64,000 nt of DNA from Ampullaceana balthica (Eukaryota > Mollusca > Gastropoda > Lymnaeidae). The stretch is taken from positions 1,932,938-1,996,937 of the forward strand of contig CALYLW010000067.1 in NCBI GenBank assembly GCA_944989445.1, written 5' to 3'. The notes under the pieces were generated by a model that made no database searches, was not told the origin of the DNA, and saw only the letters and a program-made list of their open reading frames with translations. Positions 9,726 to 21,200 of the stretch are shown piece after piece; within the stretch, counting starts at the first letter, position 1, and every line of letters starts with the position of its first letter. Made by a program: the position numbers and the translations under genes.

Positions 9726-10133
9726 TTTATTTTATTCTTTTTAGTCCACTTATAACAACCTGGTTTTTAAAATATTTTTTTACCTCTATTTATTTTACCA
9801 AACACCTCACAAGCGCCCGCCCAACGTTTTAAAAACATTGTGATGTGGTCACGGGGCGAACTCACTGATGTCAACAAAAGCCGATGGTACAGATGCTTTT
9901 ATATAGACTATATATAATTTTAAAAGTTCAATAATTTAATAACGGTACATTTGATCGATCTGAAATTTTGATACAATGCATTGTCATCCAAGATCTATCT
10001 GTGGTAAAATTTTCAGATCTCTAGGACCATCAGAAGTGGTTCAATTTTACGTTGGCAGATTTGAAAAAATCTTGGACAAACAAACAAACAATGCCCAACG
10101 AAAGCGAGTTAATAAAAAAACGTGTTAAATAAA

Positions 10134-10477
10134 TAGAAGTAAAAAAAAGATTTTTTAAAACCACGTTTTTAGAAGCGGACTAAAAAGAAGAAAATAATTT
10201 AAAACTTGTAAGTTCAAGTACTTCGATTTAATATGACTAAAAACGTGGGGCGGGCGCTTATGAGGTTTAACATATGCGGTTCACTCATTCTCTCACTTAT
10301 AGATCTCTCTTTTGCCTTCTAAATTAGAAATCTTTAATTTTTATACCAAACACCCCCACCCCCCACGTTTTTAGTCATATTAAATCGAAGTACTTGAACT
10401 TACAAGTTTTAAATTATTTTCTTCTTTTTAGTCCGCTTCTAAAAACGTGGTTTTTAAAAATCTTTTTTTTACTTCTA
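10134..10477. repeat. Foldback element, copy 2
   Basis: Same structure as the copy at 9384-9725, with arms TAGAAGTAAAAAAAAGATT and its complement ending at 10477. The loop is the same, including the AGATCTCTCTTTTGCCTTCT segment. Confidence 0.85.
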
Positions 10478-11061
10478 TTTTATTTTTATTCTTTTTAGTC
10501 CACTTATAACAACCTGGTTTTTTAAAATATTTTTTTACCTCTATTTATTTTACCAAACACCTCACAAGCGCCCGCCCAACGTTTTAAAAACATTGTGATG
10601 TGGTCACGGGGCGAACTCACGGATGTCAACAAAAGCCGACGGTACAGATGCTTTTATATAGACTATAGATAAACTTAAAAGTTCAATAATTTAATAACGG
10701 TACATTTGATCGATCTGAAATTTTGAAATAATGCATTGTCATCCAAGATCTATCTGTGGTAAAATTTTCAGATCTCTAGGACCATCAGAAGTGGTTCAAT
10801 TTTACGTTGGCAGATTTGAAAAAATCTTGGACAAACAAACAATGCCCAACGAAAGCGAGTTAATAAAAACGTGGTAAAAACAAAGGGGTCTCCGTAGGCA
10901 CCCTACAACCCCTATTATAAAATACTTTGTGTGCCTTTCAGAAAGTTTAATATTTCGTATTTATCAAACAAGGACAAGTTAGTTGGGCTTTAGGCGCCCT
11001 AAAAAAGTGCTTTTTTTTCAAAATAAATAGATTTCAGCTGCAAAACTTCTGTCCATTTTGA

Positions 11062-11320
11062 CGGGCGGTACGCTTGTTCTTGACTAAAAAACAAATGGCT
11101 TCAGGTCTACCTACTTTGTCAATACTCTATAAAATTTACTTGACTCTTCTTGTTAGCCGTGCTACTGCTGAAAGAAGTTTCAGTAGATTGAAAATCATCA
11201 AAAATTATTTGCGCTCAACAAAGACTAACGAACGTCTGTCTGGGATTGATATTACTTTCAATTGAACGTGATCTAGCTGAGAACGTTGAGTTTTGAATCA
11301 ACGATAAATCGTTTTGCTTC
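11062..11320 (+). pseudogene. hAT transposase pseudogene, piece 4 (C-terminal dimerisation domain)
   Basis: YKIYLTLLVSRATAERSFSR followed by LKIIKNYLRSTKTNERLSG is the hAT C-terminal dimerisation (hATC) signature. A single-base frame change after ERLSG is needed to continue as LLSIERDLAENVEF and a stop near 11313, so the gene is broken here too. It is probably the end of the same transposase that starts at position 1. It is followed at once by a reverse-oriented LINE 3' end. Confidence 0.75.
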
Positions 11321-11446
11321 AATGAAATCTTATCTTATCTTATCTGTTTACAGACGCTCCTTCTATACAGAAGATTATTGCGTCCTACGCTTATCTATGG
11401 TTTGTGTTTAGTCCTGCATTTCTATTAGAGATTTAAATGTTGATAA
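11321..11446 (-). mobile_element. Severely 5'-truncated LINE 3' end (same family as 7006 and 35771)
   Basis: The complement ends in AACAGATAAGATAAGATAAG, the family's GATAA-repeat tail, and matches the 3' ends of both longer copies (ACGCTCCTTCTATACAGAAG on the + strand). Only about 125 bp remain. Confidence 0.8.
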
Positions 11447-12306
11447 ATCACGGAGATAATTTATATAGGGCCCAAGGCTCTTTATAAATTCACATAAACT
11501 AAGTTTCTTTCTTAGATCAATAAATAACTATTGCAATAAATTTACGTTACTATTTTGAAAATTTATCTGTTACTGTTATATTATTGATTCTGTTTGACTT
11601 GTTCCATGATTTAGAAAATTTACTAAATTAGTAGGCTAATAATTAGTATTTATGCAATGCTCGGATATTAGTAAAATATGTCGGTGCCCCTTGAAATTCT
11701 CCTGGAACGCCTTAAATTAGGGATCAACCTTACAAATGATAAATATTCTTAGGCTTAGGGGATTGAAACCCTTTATCTAGTGATGATAGCGTGTAAATTA
11801 ATAAGTACTTTATAAAATGGTCGTACAAGTATACTCTTCACCGTTGAAATAAAGTACCTTGACCTTAAACTCCCGGCAAATTAGATTGTTACTTAACAGT
11901 ATCAACTTATTATTTTATAATTCAAAGTAGAGTTTCGTTTTATTGGAAAGCTGCCAATCCATTTCCTTGTTACAAACGTCTGGTATACCAACAATAACAC
12001 ATAAACTTCATGTGCTATGCATCTGCTGATTTATCAATAAATTTCATAATTATTCCATTTTAAATATTAAAGTAGCGTACAGACAGTACAGTAAAGTAGT
12101 AGTAGTAGTCGTAGTAGTAGTAGTAGTGCTAGACTAGTACAGTACAGTGTACAGTACTAGTATTGTCGATGTAGAGTAGACTCAGTGGAGTGTAGATTAG
12201 GTAGTGTAAAAGTAAAGTTAACTTTACTTGACTTCATTGTCAAGTTCCCTTCAATGACTTCAGGCATGTAGTTGTAGCCTACAATTTACTACAATCTACT
12301 ACGGCT
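11447..12306. other. Intergenic AT-rich sequence
   Basis: No gene recognised. It contains an interrupted AGT/GTA trinucleotide run at about 12097-12130 followed by a CAGTACAGT-rich stretch. Confidence 0.5.
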
Positions 12307-12572
12307 AAAGCAAAGAGAACGGTGCGCTCAAATATTTACATTGATACATTGTTATGGCAGAGCGCGTTCTTCCGGGAATGAAATGTTGTATTTTTACACT
12401 TAAAAAGGGAATAAGTCCAATTATTTTTATCCATAAACGACAATAAACGTAAATAAGGTTGTAATTTTAGGGTCTGGGTTAGGTTTAGTTGTCTATTTTT
12501 TAAATTAAAATAGAAAAAAGAAATATAGCAGCCAAAATTACCATTTATCGAGCGCACCGTTCTCTTTGCTTT
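12307..12572. mobile_element. MITE with 23-bp perfect inverted ends
   Basis: AAAGCAAAGAGAACGGTGCG(CTC) at 12307-12329 is the exact complement of 12550-12572. The interior is AT-rich and without coding sequence. The size and perfect ends fit a MITE; the superfamily is not determined. Confidence 0.7.
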
Positions 12573-13903
12573 TACCAAAGACTATACTATGTTTAATACT
12601 TAATACTGTACTTTTTAAAACTTTTTTAATACTTATAACTTATTTATTATTAACATATTAATAGTAATTGTAATATTAATAAGACCTATAGTTTATAATT
12701 AATATATACTTTTGATACTAATGACTAATACTACTACTACTACTAGTTTATTTAAATTTAAAGCATCGTTTTTAAATCCTTTATACTTTATATTAACTTG
12801 TGGCGTCTGTTTGCGGCCTTGCTTGCCAAAAAAACTTTGGCTCGATTTTTAAACAACTTCCTCATATACTATGGAGCTGAAATTTTGCAGGCAGACTCAT
12901 GCCAAAGATAAAAATGGTGTATCAAATTTTCAGATCGATCACATGTACTGTAACTAAATTAATGAATTTTTTACATTATCTTTATTTATCTCTATGTCTG
13001 TAACATGTTAATTTTTGTGCTAGAGTGTCGTGGTGCGTATTATATTGAACAACCTTTCCTGTCGTGTAATAAGGTGCGTATTATATTGACAATACTTTTA
13101 AAAAATATATTCCAGATCGGTGCACATTATATTAAACATGTTACATTGTTTTTATGAGACATAACTAAAATTTTGTATTTTTGGATTGTCTTGCGCTGCG
13201 TATTATAATGAACATTCTTTTAATTATGTCAAAAACTTGTTTTTTTACGGGTTTTTTTAAAATTTTAAATATCAAGCTCAGTTCATGTTACTCAAATTCA
13301 TTCAAATAGATTTTTTAAATCTAAATCTAAAAGTTACTTAAAGTTATAGTTCAGTAGTTGGTGTTTGGAAATTAACCTTAAGAGAATGAGCTATGCAAAA
13401 AGGTACTAAACTAGGACATAGGACAACACCCCTTCCCCAGCATCGTCAACCATTTTTTATTCCATTCACTACATACTTCATGTGGTAGCTTAAATTTCTT
13501 GACCCGCTTTTCTTTGCAAAATTTCCACATAAAATACATTCATAGGGTGGTCAATATCAAAACATCCTATTCTCCTCCTCCATGACATCCTTTAACTTAT
13601 CAGAATCATTTAATGTTAGGATCTTGATCTTGCATACATATTTTCTCTGTAATGTACTATTACTACTATACTATACTACCAAAAGTGATAAAAATATTAA
13701 TATATGAGTACAGGTATGACATCTTTCTGGCTAAGAGAGATGCTACATTTATCTTTGTAGATTGTAGCTCTTAGTGTGGCTGATGAGATCAATTTTCGAT
13801 TGAAAGTTTCTTTTGCATGTCACACATACATGAATACGGTGGAGCAGTGTTGCCTGGCTTCACTCTTCATATATATATATGTATATACATATATATATAT
13901 ATA
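12573..13903. other. Intergenic repeat-rich sequence
   Basis: 12795-12975 is a diverged piece of the block found in the foldback repeats (GCTGAAATTTTGCAGGCAGA, then CAAATTTTCAGATCGATCAC). Between 13031 and 13215 the motif TGCGTATTATATTGAACA occurs about four times with variation, as often seen near DNA-transposon ends. A TA-rich run occupies about 13868-13903. No gene seen. Confidence 0.45.
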
Positions 13904-14700
13904 AGGACTGCGGAAATTAACTATTAATTTCTTGATTAAGTAAAAAAATTTAACGATTAAATTATTATTTTTAAGGATTAATCGACCCATCACTTACGAA
14001 TTATTGGAAGTCAAAAAGTAAAAAATAATAATAATAAAAAATAGTGGTCGATAAATAATAACAAATTTCCTGACGTTTACACGAAGATTTTGGTTTTAAA
14101 CTATTGCCTGACGGAAATGTTCAAAATATTGATAAAGTTTATGGTATCCATTGTAAGAAATCGTTTTCCTACCATGGCTCTAACACTTTGCCTACTTATC
14201 AAACCCAATGAAAAGCCTATTAAGCTAATGGCAGTAATGGAGTTTAACTCAGAGACAGAAAACGACAGCTCTTCTGATGAATTGCTGCGTTACAAAATGG
14301 AGATGAAAGTTCCTGAATCCATTAACCCTCTACAATGGTGGAAACTTAATGAACACCGATGTTCGATAATGTTATTTCTTGCCAAGACCGTTTTATGCAT
14401 ACCAGTTACGTCAGTTCCATGTGAATGATTGTTCAGCTCGGCTAGTTATATTGTCAATTAGACCCTTTCATCACTTGAACAAAATAATGTCAACACACTT
14501 GTCTTTTTGCGTAGTTGGTTAAAAGACGACATATAAAGGAGACATTCCAGTGTTATTTAGATTTTCAACAAGAATGTTTAATAAGTGTTACTTATGACAT
14601 CATAAATTTTAATTTTTGGCTTTAATCGAAATTAACGATTAATTAATCGTTAGTTTTTCCAAATTTAACGATTAAATTTAAATTAATCATTAACAGCCCT
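13904..14700 (+). mobile_element. hAT-type element upstream of NEIL1
   Basis: The left end AGGACTGCGGAAATTAACTA and the complement of the right end AGGGCTGTTAATGATTAATT are imperfect inverted repeats. Both ends lie in TA-repeat runs, consistent with insertion into a TA tract with an 8-bp TA-rich duplication. The interior encodes a broken hAT C-terminal domain (14219-14536). It ends about 100 bp before the NEIL1 start codon. Confidence 0.65.
14219..14536 (+). pseudogene. hAT transposase C-terminal fragment
   Basis: Contains INPLQWWKLNEHR, LAKTVLCIPVTSVPCE, a TGA stop, then LFSSASYIVN and a region ending LRSWLKDDI. This is the hATC dimerisation domain of ZBED/Tam3-like transposases. There are at least two in-frame stops and no upstream catalytic region, so it is a remnant. 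Confidence 0.7.
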
Positions 14701-14803
14701 AATATATATATATATATATATATATTGGTGACAACATATAGTAGATGTCCCATTTTAAAACCTCAATTTTAAAAAAAAATTATTTACAGGATAACACCTA
14801 AGG

Positions 14804-15282
14804 ATGCCCGAAGGTCCAGAGCTACATTTGACAAGTTTATTTATAAACAAGACTTGCAAGGACCTTGTCTTCAGTGGGAAGATTCTCCGTAATCCAATTC
14901 ATAAATGTCCTGAAATTGAATGGGATGAACCACTTTATACTATAAGTGCAGAGTCTAAAGGCAAAGAGTTAATGGTTCATTTGAATACAGTTTTAGATAA
15001 TATTAATGGGGGTAAAAAGAAGTCTCAAAAATTGCAATTGGAGCCCATACCATCTTTGAAAAATAATTTAAGTATCCGTTTTACATTTGGAATGAGTGGA
15101 ACATTTGACTTTACTCCTGAAGACAAATGCCCTAAACACTCTCACCTGCGCTTCCTCACGAAAAATGAACCTAAAATGTCTCTCAGCTTTGTTGACTACC
15201 GACGTTTTGGCAAATGGTTTGTGGGAGGACAATGGTCAACTGATAGAGGTCCTTGTGTCATTAGTGAATATGAAGCTTTTGT
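14804..15282 (+). CDS. NEIL1: NEIL1-like exon 1 (N-terminal catalytic domain)
   Basis: Residues 1-159 plus two bases. Begins MPEGPELHL and includes Lys54, the FGMSGTFDF strand and the DYRRFGKW motif. Donor GTAAGT at 15283. Confidence 0.95.
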
Positions 15283-18200
15283 GTAAGTTTTACAATTTTT
15301 TATTTAATGACTGAAAATTACAATAGTGAATATTAGTGTCATGCAAAAAAAGTATTGATTTAGGAAGCCATTTACTTGTTATTTCCTACATTTGTTTAAC
15401 AGTTTAGATTTGTTTGTTTATAATACAATGTTTGCACAATCCGGACAATCCTTTTATAAAACAATAGCACTAAATAAGCCATGTTATTATTTTTTCTTCT
15501 TTCAATCTATATATTCCTATTTATTATTTATTCACAAATGTTATAATAATTATTGTTTAAAAATAATGTTGTGGAAGGTTTATTAAAATAAAGTTTTGTT
15601 CAGCCTTTAAATTTATTCTTAAATTTATAACTTGTTGTTATTAAATTTCTTAATTCCTTTTTTCTTTCGATTCAATATTTTATTACACCAGCATAATTGT
15701 TAAACCAGCATTTTATTATATAAAAGAATAAATCCTAAATATGGAAATTAATTGTTTTATATCTTGTTTATTTTTTAAAAAAAATCATTTTGATTTATTA
15801 TTGTTTTTAAGTGTTATTGATATAAAATCCATCTTTATTGTATTTATAGCTTTTAACTTTTATATTATCATTTCTGATATTCAAGGGAAAATATAGTCAA
15901 CAATCTGGATAATCCAGCCTTCAATAAACCAATATGTGAAGTATTGCTTAACCAAAAGTTTTTCAATGGCATTGGAAATTACCTACGTGCAGAAATTCTA
16001 AACAGGTTTGTATTGAATATTTCTCTATCAACATTCAAAGCTCTGGAACACCACTACCCCGACTGGTTTTATTTGATAAATAATGATCCTTAGTGTGGCA
16101 ACTCTACGAGAATCATTTTTGCCTATGTAATATATATCCACATATAGGTAATATTTAACAAATATTACATTTTATTGTTTCCATTTATGTTTCTAGATGT
16201 AAGATTCCACCTTTTGAGAAAGCCAGCAATGTACTTCGACTAAATGAGTGTAAAGAAGAAACTTCACATATAAAAGAAGAGATTAAAAATGTAAATATTT
16301 ATAAGATGCTATTACTAAACTTTCAATATAATATTAAACATACAAATTCCTAATTTTCTTAGAAATAGATTTAATTTTGATCTATTTTCTTTAGGTTATT
16401 ATTGCTCTACACATTATCTCTATCTTTGAGGTATTTCCATAGTTTAAGGCAGAACAATAACTAAATTGCTTCTCAACTTAAATTTTTAGATTAACATGAG
16501 ATTTGGACCCTAAATGTTGTCTCTCAAAGAAATAAAAACCATACAGACTAATATAATTTTATAATGTTCATTTACTATTTGTTTATTTTTATTTTTAAAT
16601 ACATTTTTTAAAGATTTTGTTGACACTGGTAATAAAAAAATATCTACTATAAATACATTTTTCTTTAAGTTTTATTTTAAAAATTAAAATTATCTGCATA
16701 TTAGCAAAACTTACTTAAGTATGATGTAGAGAGTCATGATTAAATATTACAAAATTAACATCAAATCATCTGCTGATCTGAAATTTAATTTATAATTTAA
16801 ACGTTAAAGAAATTTAGTTTTTACAATTGTTTTTTAAAATTGTACTCAGATTTAATTGTAAAAATTAAATAATTTTTTTTTAAATTGCTACATTGCTAAT
16901 CAAAATTATTGACATTAAAAAAAGAAAAAAACATTTTAGCACTTTCAAATATCTCATCTACCCTTGTATGAACAATAAATATCTATAGGAGTTAACAATG
17001 TGTTGAAAAGTACAAAACATAATCTATCACTTTTTGGAATTGTAAAATTTATTTTTATCATTTTCTGAGAGAAATTATTAAACTTTTGTTATGGCTTAAA
17101 AATAAATGATCAATATGGGGGTGATAGGCGGTCAATGAAACTACAATTGTGACATAATCATAACCGGTCCGCAAAGCATCCAATTCACATAAACTAAACT
17201 GAATATTTTGATAGTTTAATTTAATACTCAAGTTTACGAATTTCTTCCCGAGCACTAGTAGCAGGAAAATTATAATCAAACATGTTGAATTGTTGCTAAA
17301 AAATCATTTCATTAATGTAGCCCTACAAATCAAAATAAAAATAGATGAAACCAGGCCATAAAAAATTTCAAAATTTTACTAAATGTCTCACTGGACATGG
17401 AGATGTGCACCCAGACCTTAGGTTCACTTTGGATTTTAATTAAATGATGAGAAAGTTGGCAAACTGCCAGTGTCTTAAGCTAATATTATTATTTTAAATT
17501 CATAGTAGAGTTTAGGTCTGTTAATTATTTGGTCTTTATTTTTATCCCTTAACTTTCAGGAATCCGAAACTGAAGAGAGCAAAGCTCAGAACCAAAAATC
17601 AACTGGTAAAAAATCAAGAAAGAGACAACCAAAAGTCACAAAAAATGGAGGGGATCTTTCAGCAGTAGCAATATCAATTGATGTAAAAGAATTGTCAGAG
17701 AATAACCCAGAAAAGAAAGATTTTAAAACCAAATTACCTGTAGAAAAACTTACACCCCAAGCTCAAGAGTTGTTAAAATTATGCCACACTGTACCATTGG
17801 AGGTTGTCAGCTTAGGTAAATAATTATTGAGGTCTATTTACATTCTAGCTCACCTTATTCTTTAAATGGGTAGGTGAAAAATATCTCTCCCTTTTTGGGT
17901 GAAAGCCAAACAACTTCTGTAGCGTCAATAAGATAGACATACCATTTAGATAGACATCCCATTCCATACTTAATGGAATTTGTTTCATTTTTTCTCAACT
18001 GTTTCATTTAATCAACTGATTATTCTCTATCTATCTTTTTAATTTCCTCTGTGACTGTAGGATCAACAAAGTACACTCTGTCTGATATGTATAAGGATCA
18101 GGAGGATGGAAGTTTGTCATTTACTACATGGTTAAAATGCTACTATAAGCCAGGAATGAAAAACCTGGTGGACCACAATAAAAGAACTATTTGGTTTTCT

Positions 18201-21200
18201 GGGCCGGCTGGCCCAATGGTGCCATCTAGTAAGAGTTTCACAATCTTATTTTGTATTGCTTGAATTTTGAGAAATATACTTTTACTTATTGCTGGAATTT
18301 CCTTTTTTATCAATCATATAATTTAGTCATTAAAAAAATAAATGTATGGAAGGTTGAAATTTTACAAGAATCCTCAAAAATAATTATTTAATTGCCGATG
18401 TCTTTGCATATGGTTTCTTATTTTTTTGTTTTGTATCCAAAAGGTTTTAAATTTACGGCATTTTGCGTATGCATGCATACGGGGGGGGAGAGGGTGTCTC
18501 GACTGAATGTGTACGTACGCACAACAAATTTAATTTGCATAATACTAAGCATAGAAACGTAAACCGCTCCGACTGCAAACGTCATTCGAGACCGACTGAG
18601 TCAATACAATAATATGCAATAATGTTTTATAATTTATTGCAAACGAAATTTTGAACTTTTAATTACTTGGAAGTAATTAACATTTGATTCAGACCAAAGG
18701 TTTACGCATTATTAAAATATATCCGTCGGAATTATATTTCCATTTCTTGAATTAGATGAAGTTTCTCTTTCACCCACCGGTGCCTTAGCCGTTATAAACA
18801 CACAACGAGTTGGTGATTTCACGCACCTAGGGGAAAAGGGGGTGGGGGTTGTCTACATATTTGTGACGATGTGTGATGTGGGGGAGGGGATGTTAGAGAA
18901 ATGTGACGTCACATCAAAACTCGCAACTTTAAAAAAAAGTTCCACTTAAATATTTGATTTGTTACATGGTGTTTAACACGACTTCACACTTGTTACAATA
19001 TTAGAATGCCAGTCTACACTAAATAAATACTTAAATGACAAAAAAGTGATTTTAAACATGCTCTTTTTCAAATAGAAAGTACAGCTTTTATGTGGGGGCC
19101 CCCAAAGCTTTGTGACGTCATATTGGAGGGTGTGGTCTAAGTTTTTGTGACGAGGGGGGACGGGGAGTGTAAAGTCTGCCAAATTCGCGTGACGTCATTT
19201 ATGGATGGCCCCTTCTCGGGGCCGTCCATAAAAGACGTTACGCACCTAAAGGGGGGGGAAGACCATTTGTGACGAAGGGAGGGGTAGTTTAAGAAATGTC
19301 ACGTAACATCAAAAAGCGTAACTTAAAATAAAAGTTGTACTTAAATATTTGTTTGTTTACAATTTATTTGATGACGTTTTACATGGGCTTCGCGCGTGTT
19401 ACGCATTTTTATGACGTAATATTGGAATTAAAAGGGGGGGGTCTAACTTTTAGTGACGACGCGTGATGTGGGGGGGGGGTGAAAATCGTCTATAATCGCT
19501 GGACGTCATTAATGGACGGCCCCAAAAGCTTTGACAAAAAAAAACAACCGCATTTGCAAATATTTTCGTGCGCATTTTGATTTGATGTCACATTTCTTAA
19601 ACACCCCCCTCCCCCTCGTCACAAATGCGTGACCTTCTTAGGAACGGCTTCAAAGAGGAAAACCAATATCTTCTTTCTGACACCGGCTTAAATTTTTTTC
19701 CTTTCAAAAAACGTGAGCGAATTTGTACGTACGCATGGGGGGGTCCGGAAAATGTACGGGATGCAACCGGGGGGGTGAGCGAATTTGTACGTACGCATGG
19801 GGGGGTTCGGAAAATGTACGGGATGCAACCGGGGGGGGGGAAGGGGGGCTCAAAAATACGAATTTTTTGCGCACGTAATATATGGATGGCCCCAATCACC
19901 AAATTCTCTCTTTGTATTTGCATTTTCTCATCGGTTAATTCGATTATTTTAAGTCGCCGAACCCTGATACCTCGAGCACAAAAGAGGGTCAAATTTGCCA
20001 CTTAGTGTTGGTTATCTTGATCCCCATGACCAATCGTCAGCTTTTGAAAATGTTAGATGTGATTTTTTTATAACCAAGTGAAGGCATAAAATTTCTGCCT
20101 CGCTGGTGACGTCACAGCCCGCTTGCTCACACCGCTGTGTTACTAACTTAAATCGCCAGCTTTTGAAAATATTCTTATCGATAGGGCTGAATCGATCGGT
20201 TCGGCTACTCTGCATCGGCCGATGTTCGTATGCTCTGAGATACTCGGCAATCGGCCGCGTAAGTCCGTAAGTGATGCCGAGTATTACGTAATTGCTCCAG
20301 AATCGCATATCTAAAACATTTAGTTTCGTATGGAATAACAAAATGTACTGTGTGCAGACTTGCTGTCATTGGCTACCATTCACCCCTCAACCTCATTTTG
20401 ACTCTATTACTACTGCTTTGTTCTCATTGTTTCATTCATGGGAAGTGGCAGTGTGCAAAAGCCATTTAAGTATTGGTTAGAATTAATTAAAATGTATCAA
20501 AGTTGAAGGTTCAAAATTTCAAAAGGAGTTCCTAATTTATTTTTGTACACTTTTATAGAGAAGAGTTCGTTTTGTTATGAGTCAACGCCTTTGTGTAAAA
20601 AAAAACCTCCAAAATCATGTGCATGTACATTCTCATTTATTAACGCTAGTGATGGGACGAAAAATCATAGGGTGCTTACTGTAAACAAGGCTCCCCAGAT
20701 TTTACAATATATAATATAACAGACTACAGACAGTTTACCCACCCCACTCTCAATCTCCCAGACTATTGTTGTTGGTTAGTCCTATTACCGAAGGAATTCC
20801 GAGTCTATTGTAAGCTGAGGGGACGGATGGGGTGGGTTATTTATTTGTGTAGCTTGTAAGGAAAGTCACGCAAGTCACCAGCGGACCCTGCACGCGGTGT
20901 GGCGGGCAGGAGTATATGAATTCGTTATGCATGTAGTTATGTACTAGGGAAAAAAAGCTGCGCTAACGCAATAAAGAGTTACGTTTAAACTTAAACGGTC
21001 TTTAAAAACGAACAGTCTCAACAACCTTAGGAAAGAGTGAAGAAATTGGTCCCGATATTCCGATACGATTAAGATTAATCGTCTAATCACTAATTAACGC
21101 ACATCATGTATATCAAGAAATTTTAAGCGCATGTTAATATTTTGCAGCCATATTGGTTTTCGTTTAACTCGATGATCGGTTATCTCGGCGCCATTTTTCA

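Larger units (their letters stand above)
9384..10870. repeat. Tandem duplication of a ~750-bp foldback-containing block
   Basis: Two direct copies start at about 9384 and 10134. Each has a long hairpin (9384-9725; 10134-10477) and a downstream block with GTGATGTGGTCACGGGGCGA, GGTACATTTGATCGATCTGA and AAGTGGTTCAATTTTACGTT. The copies differ by scattered substitutions and small indels. The same hairpin and block also occur near 52617-54210. Confidence 0.85.
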
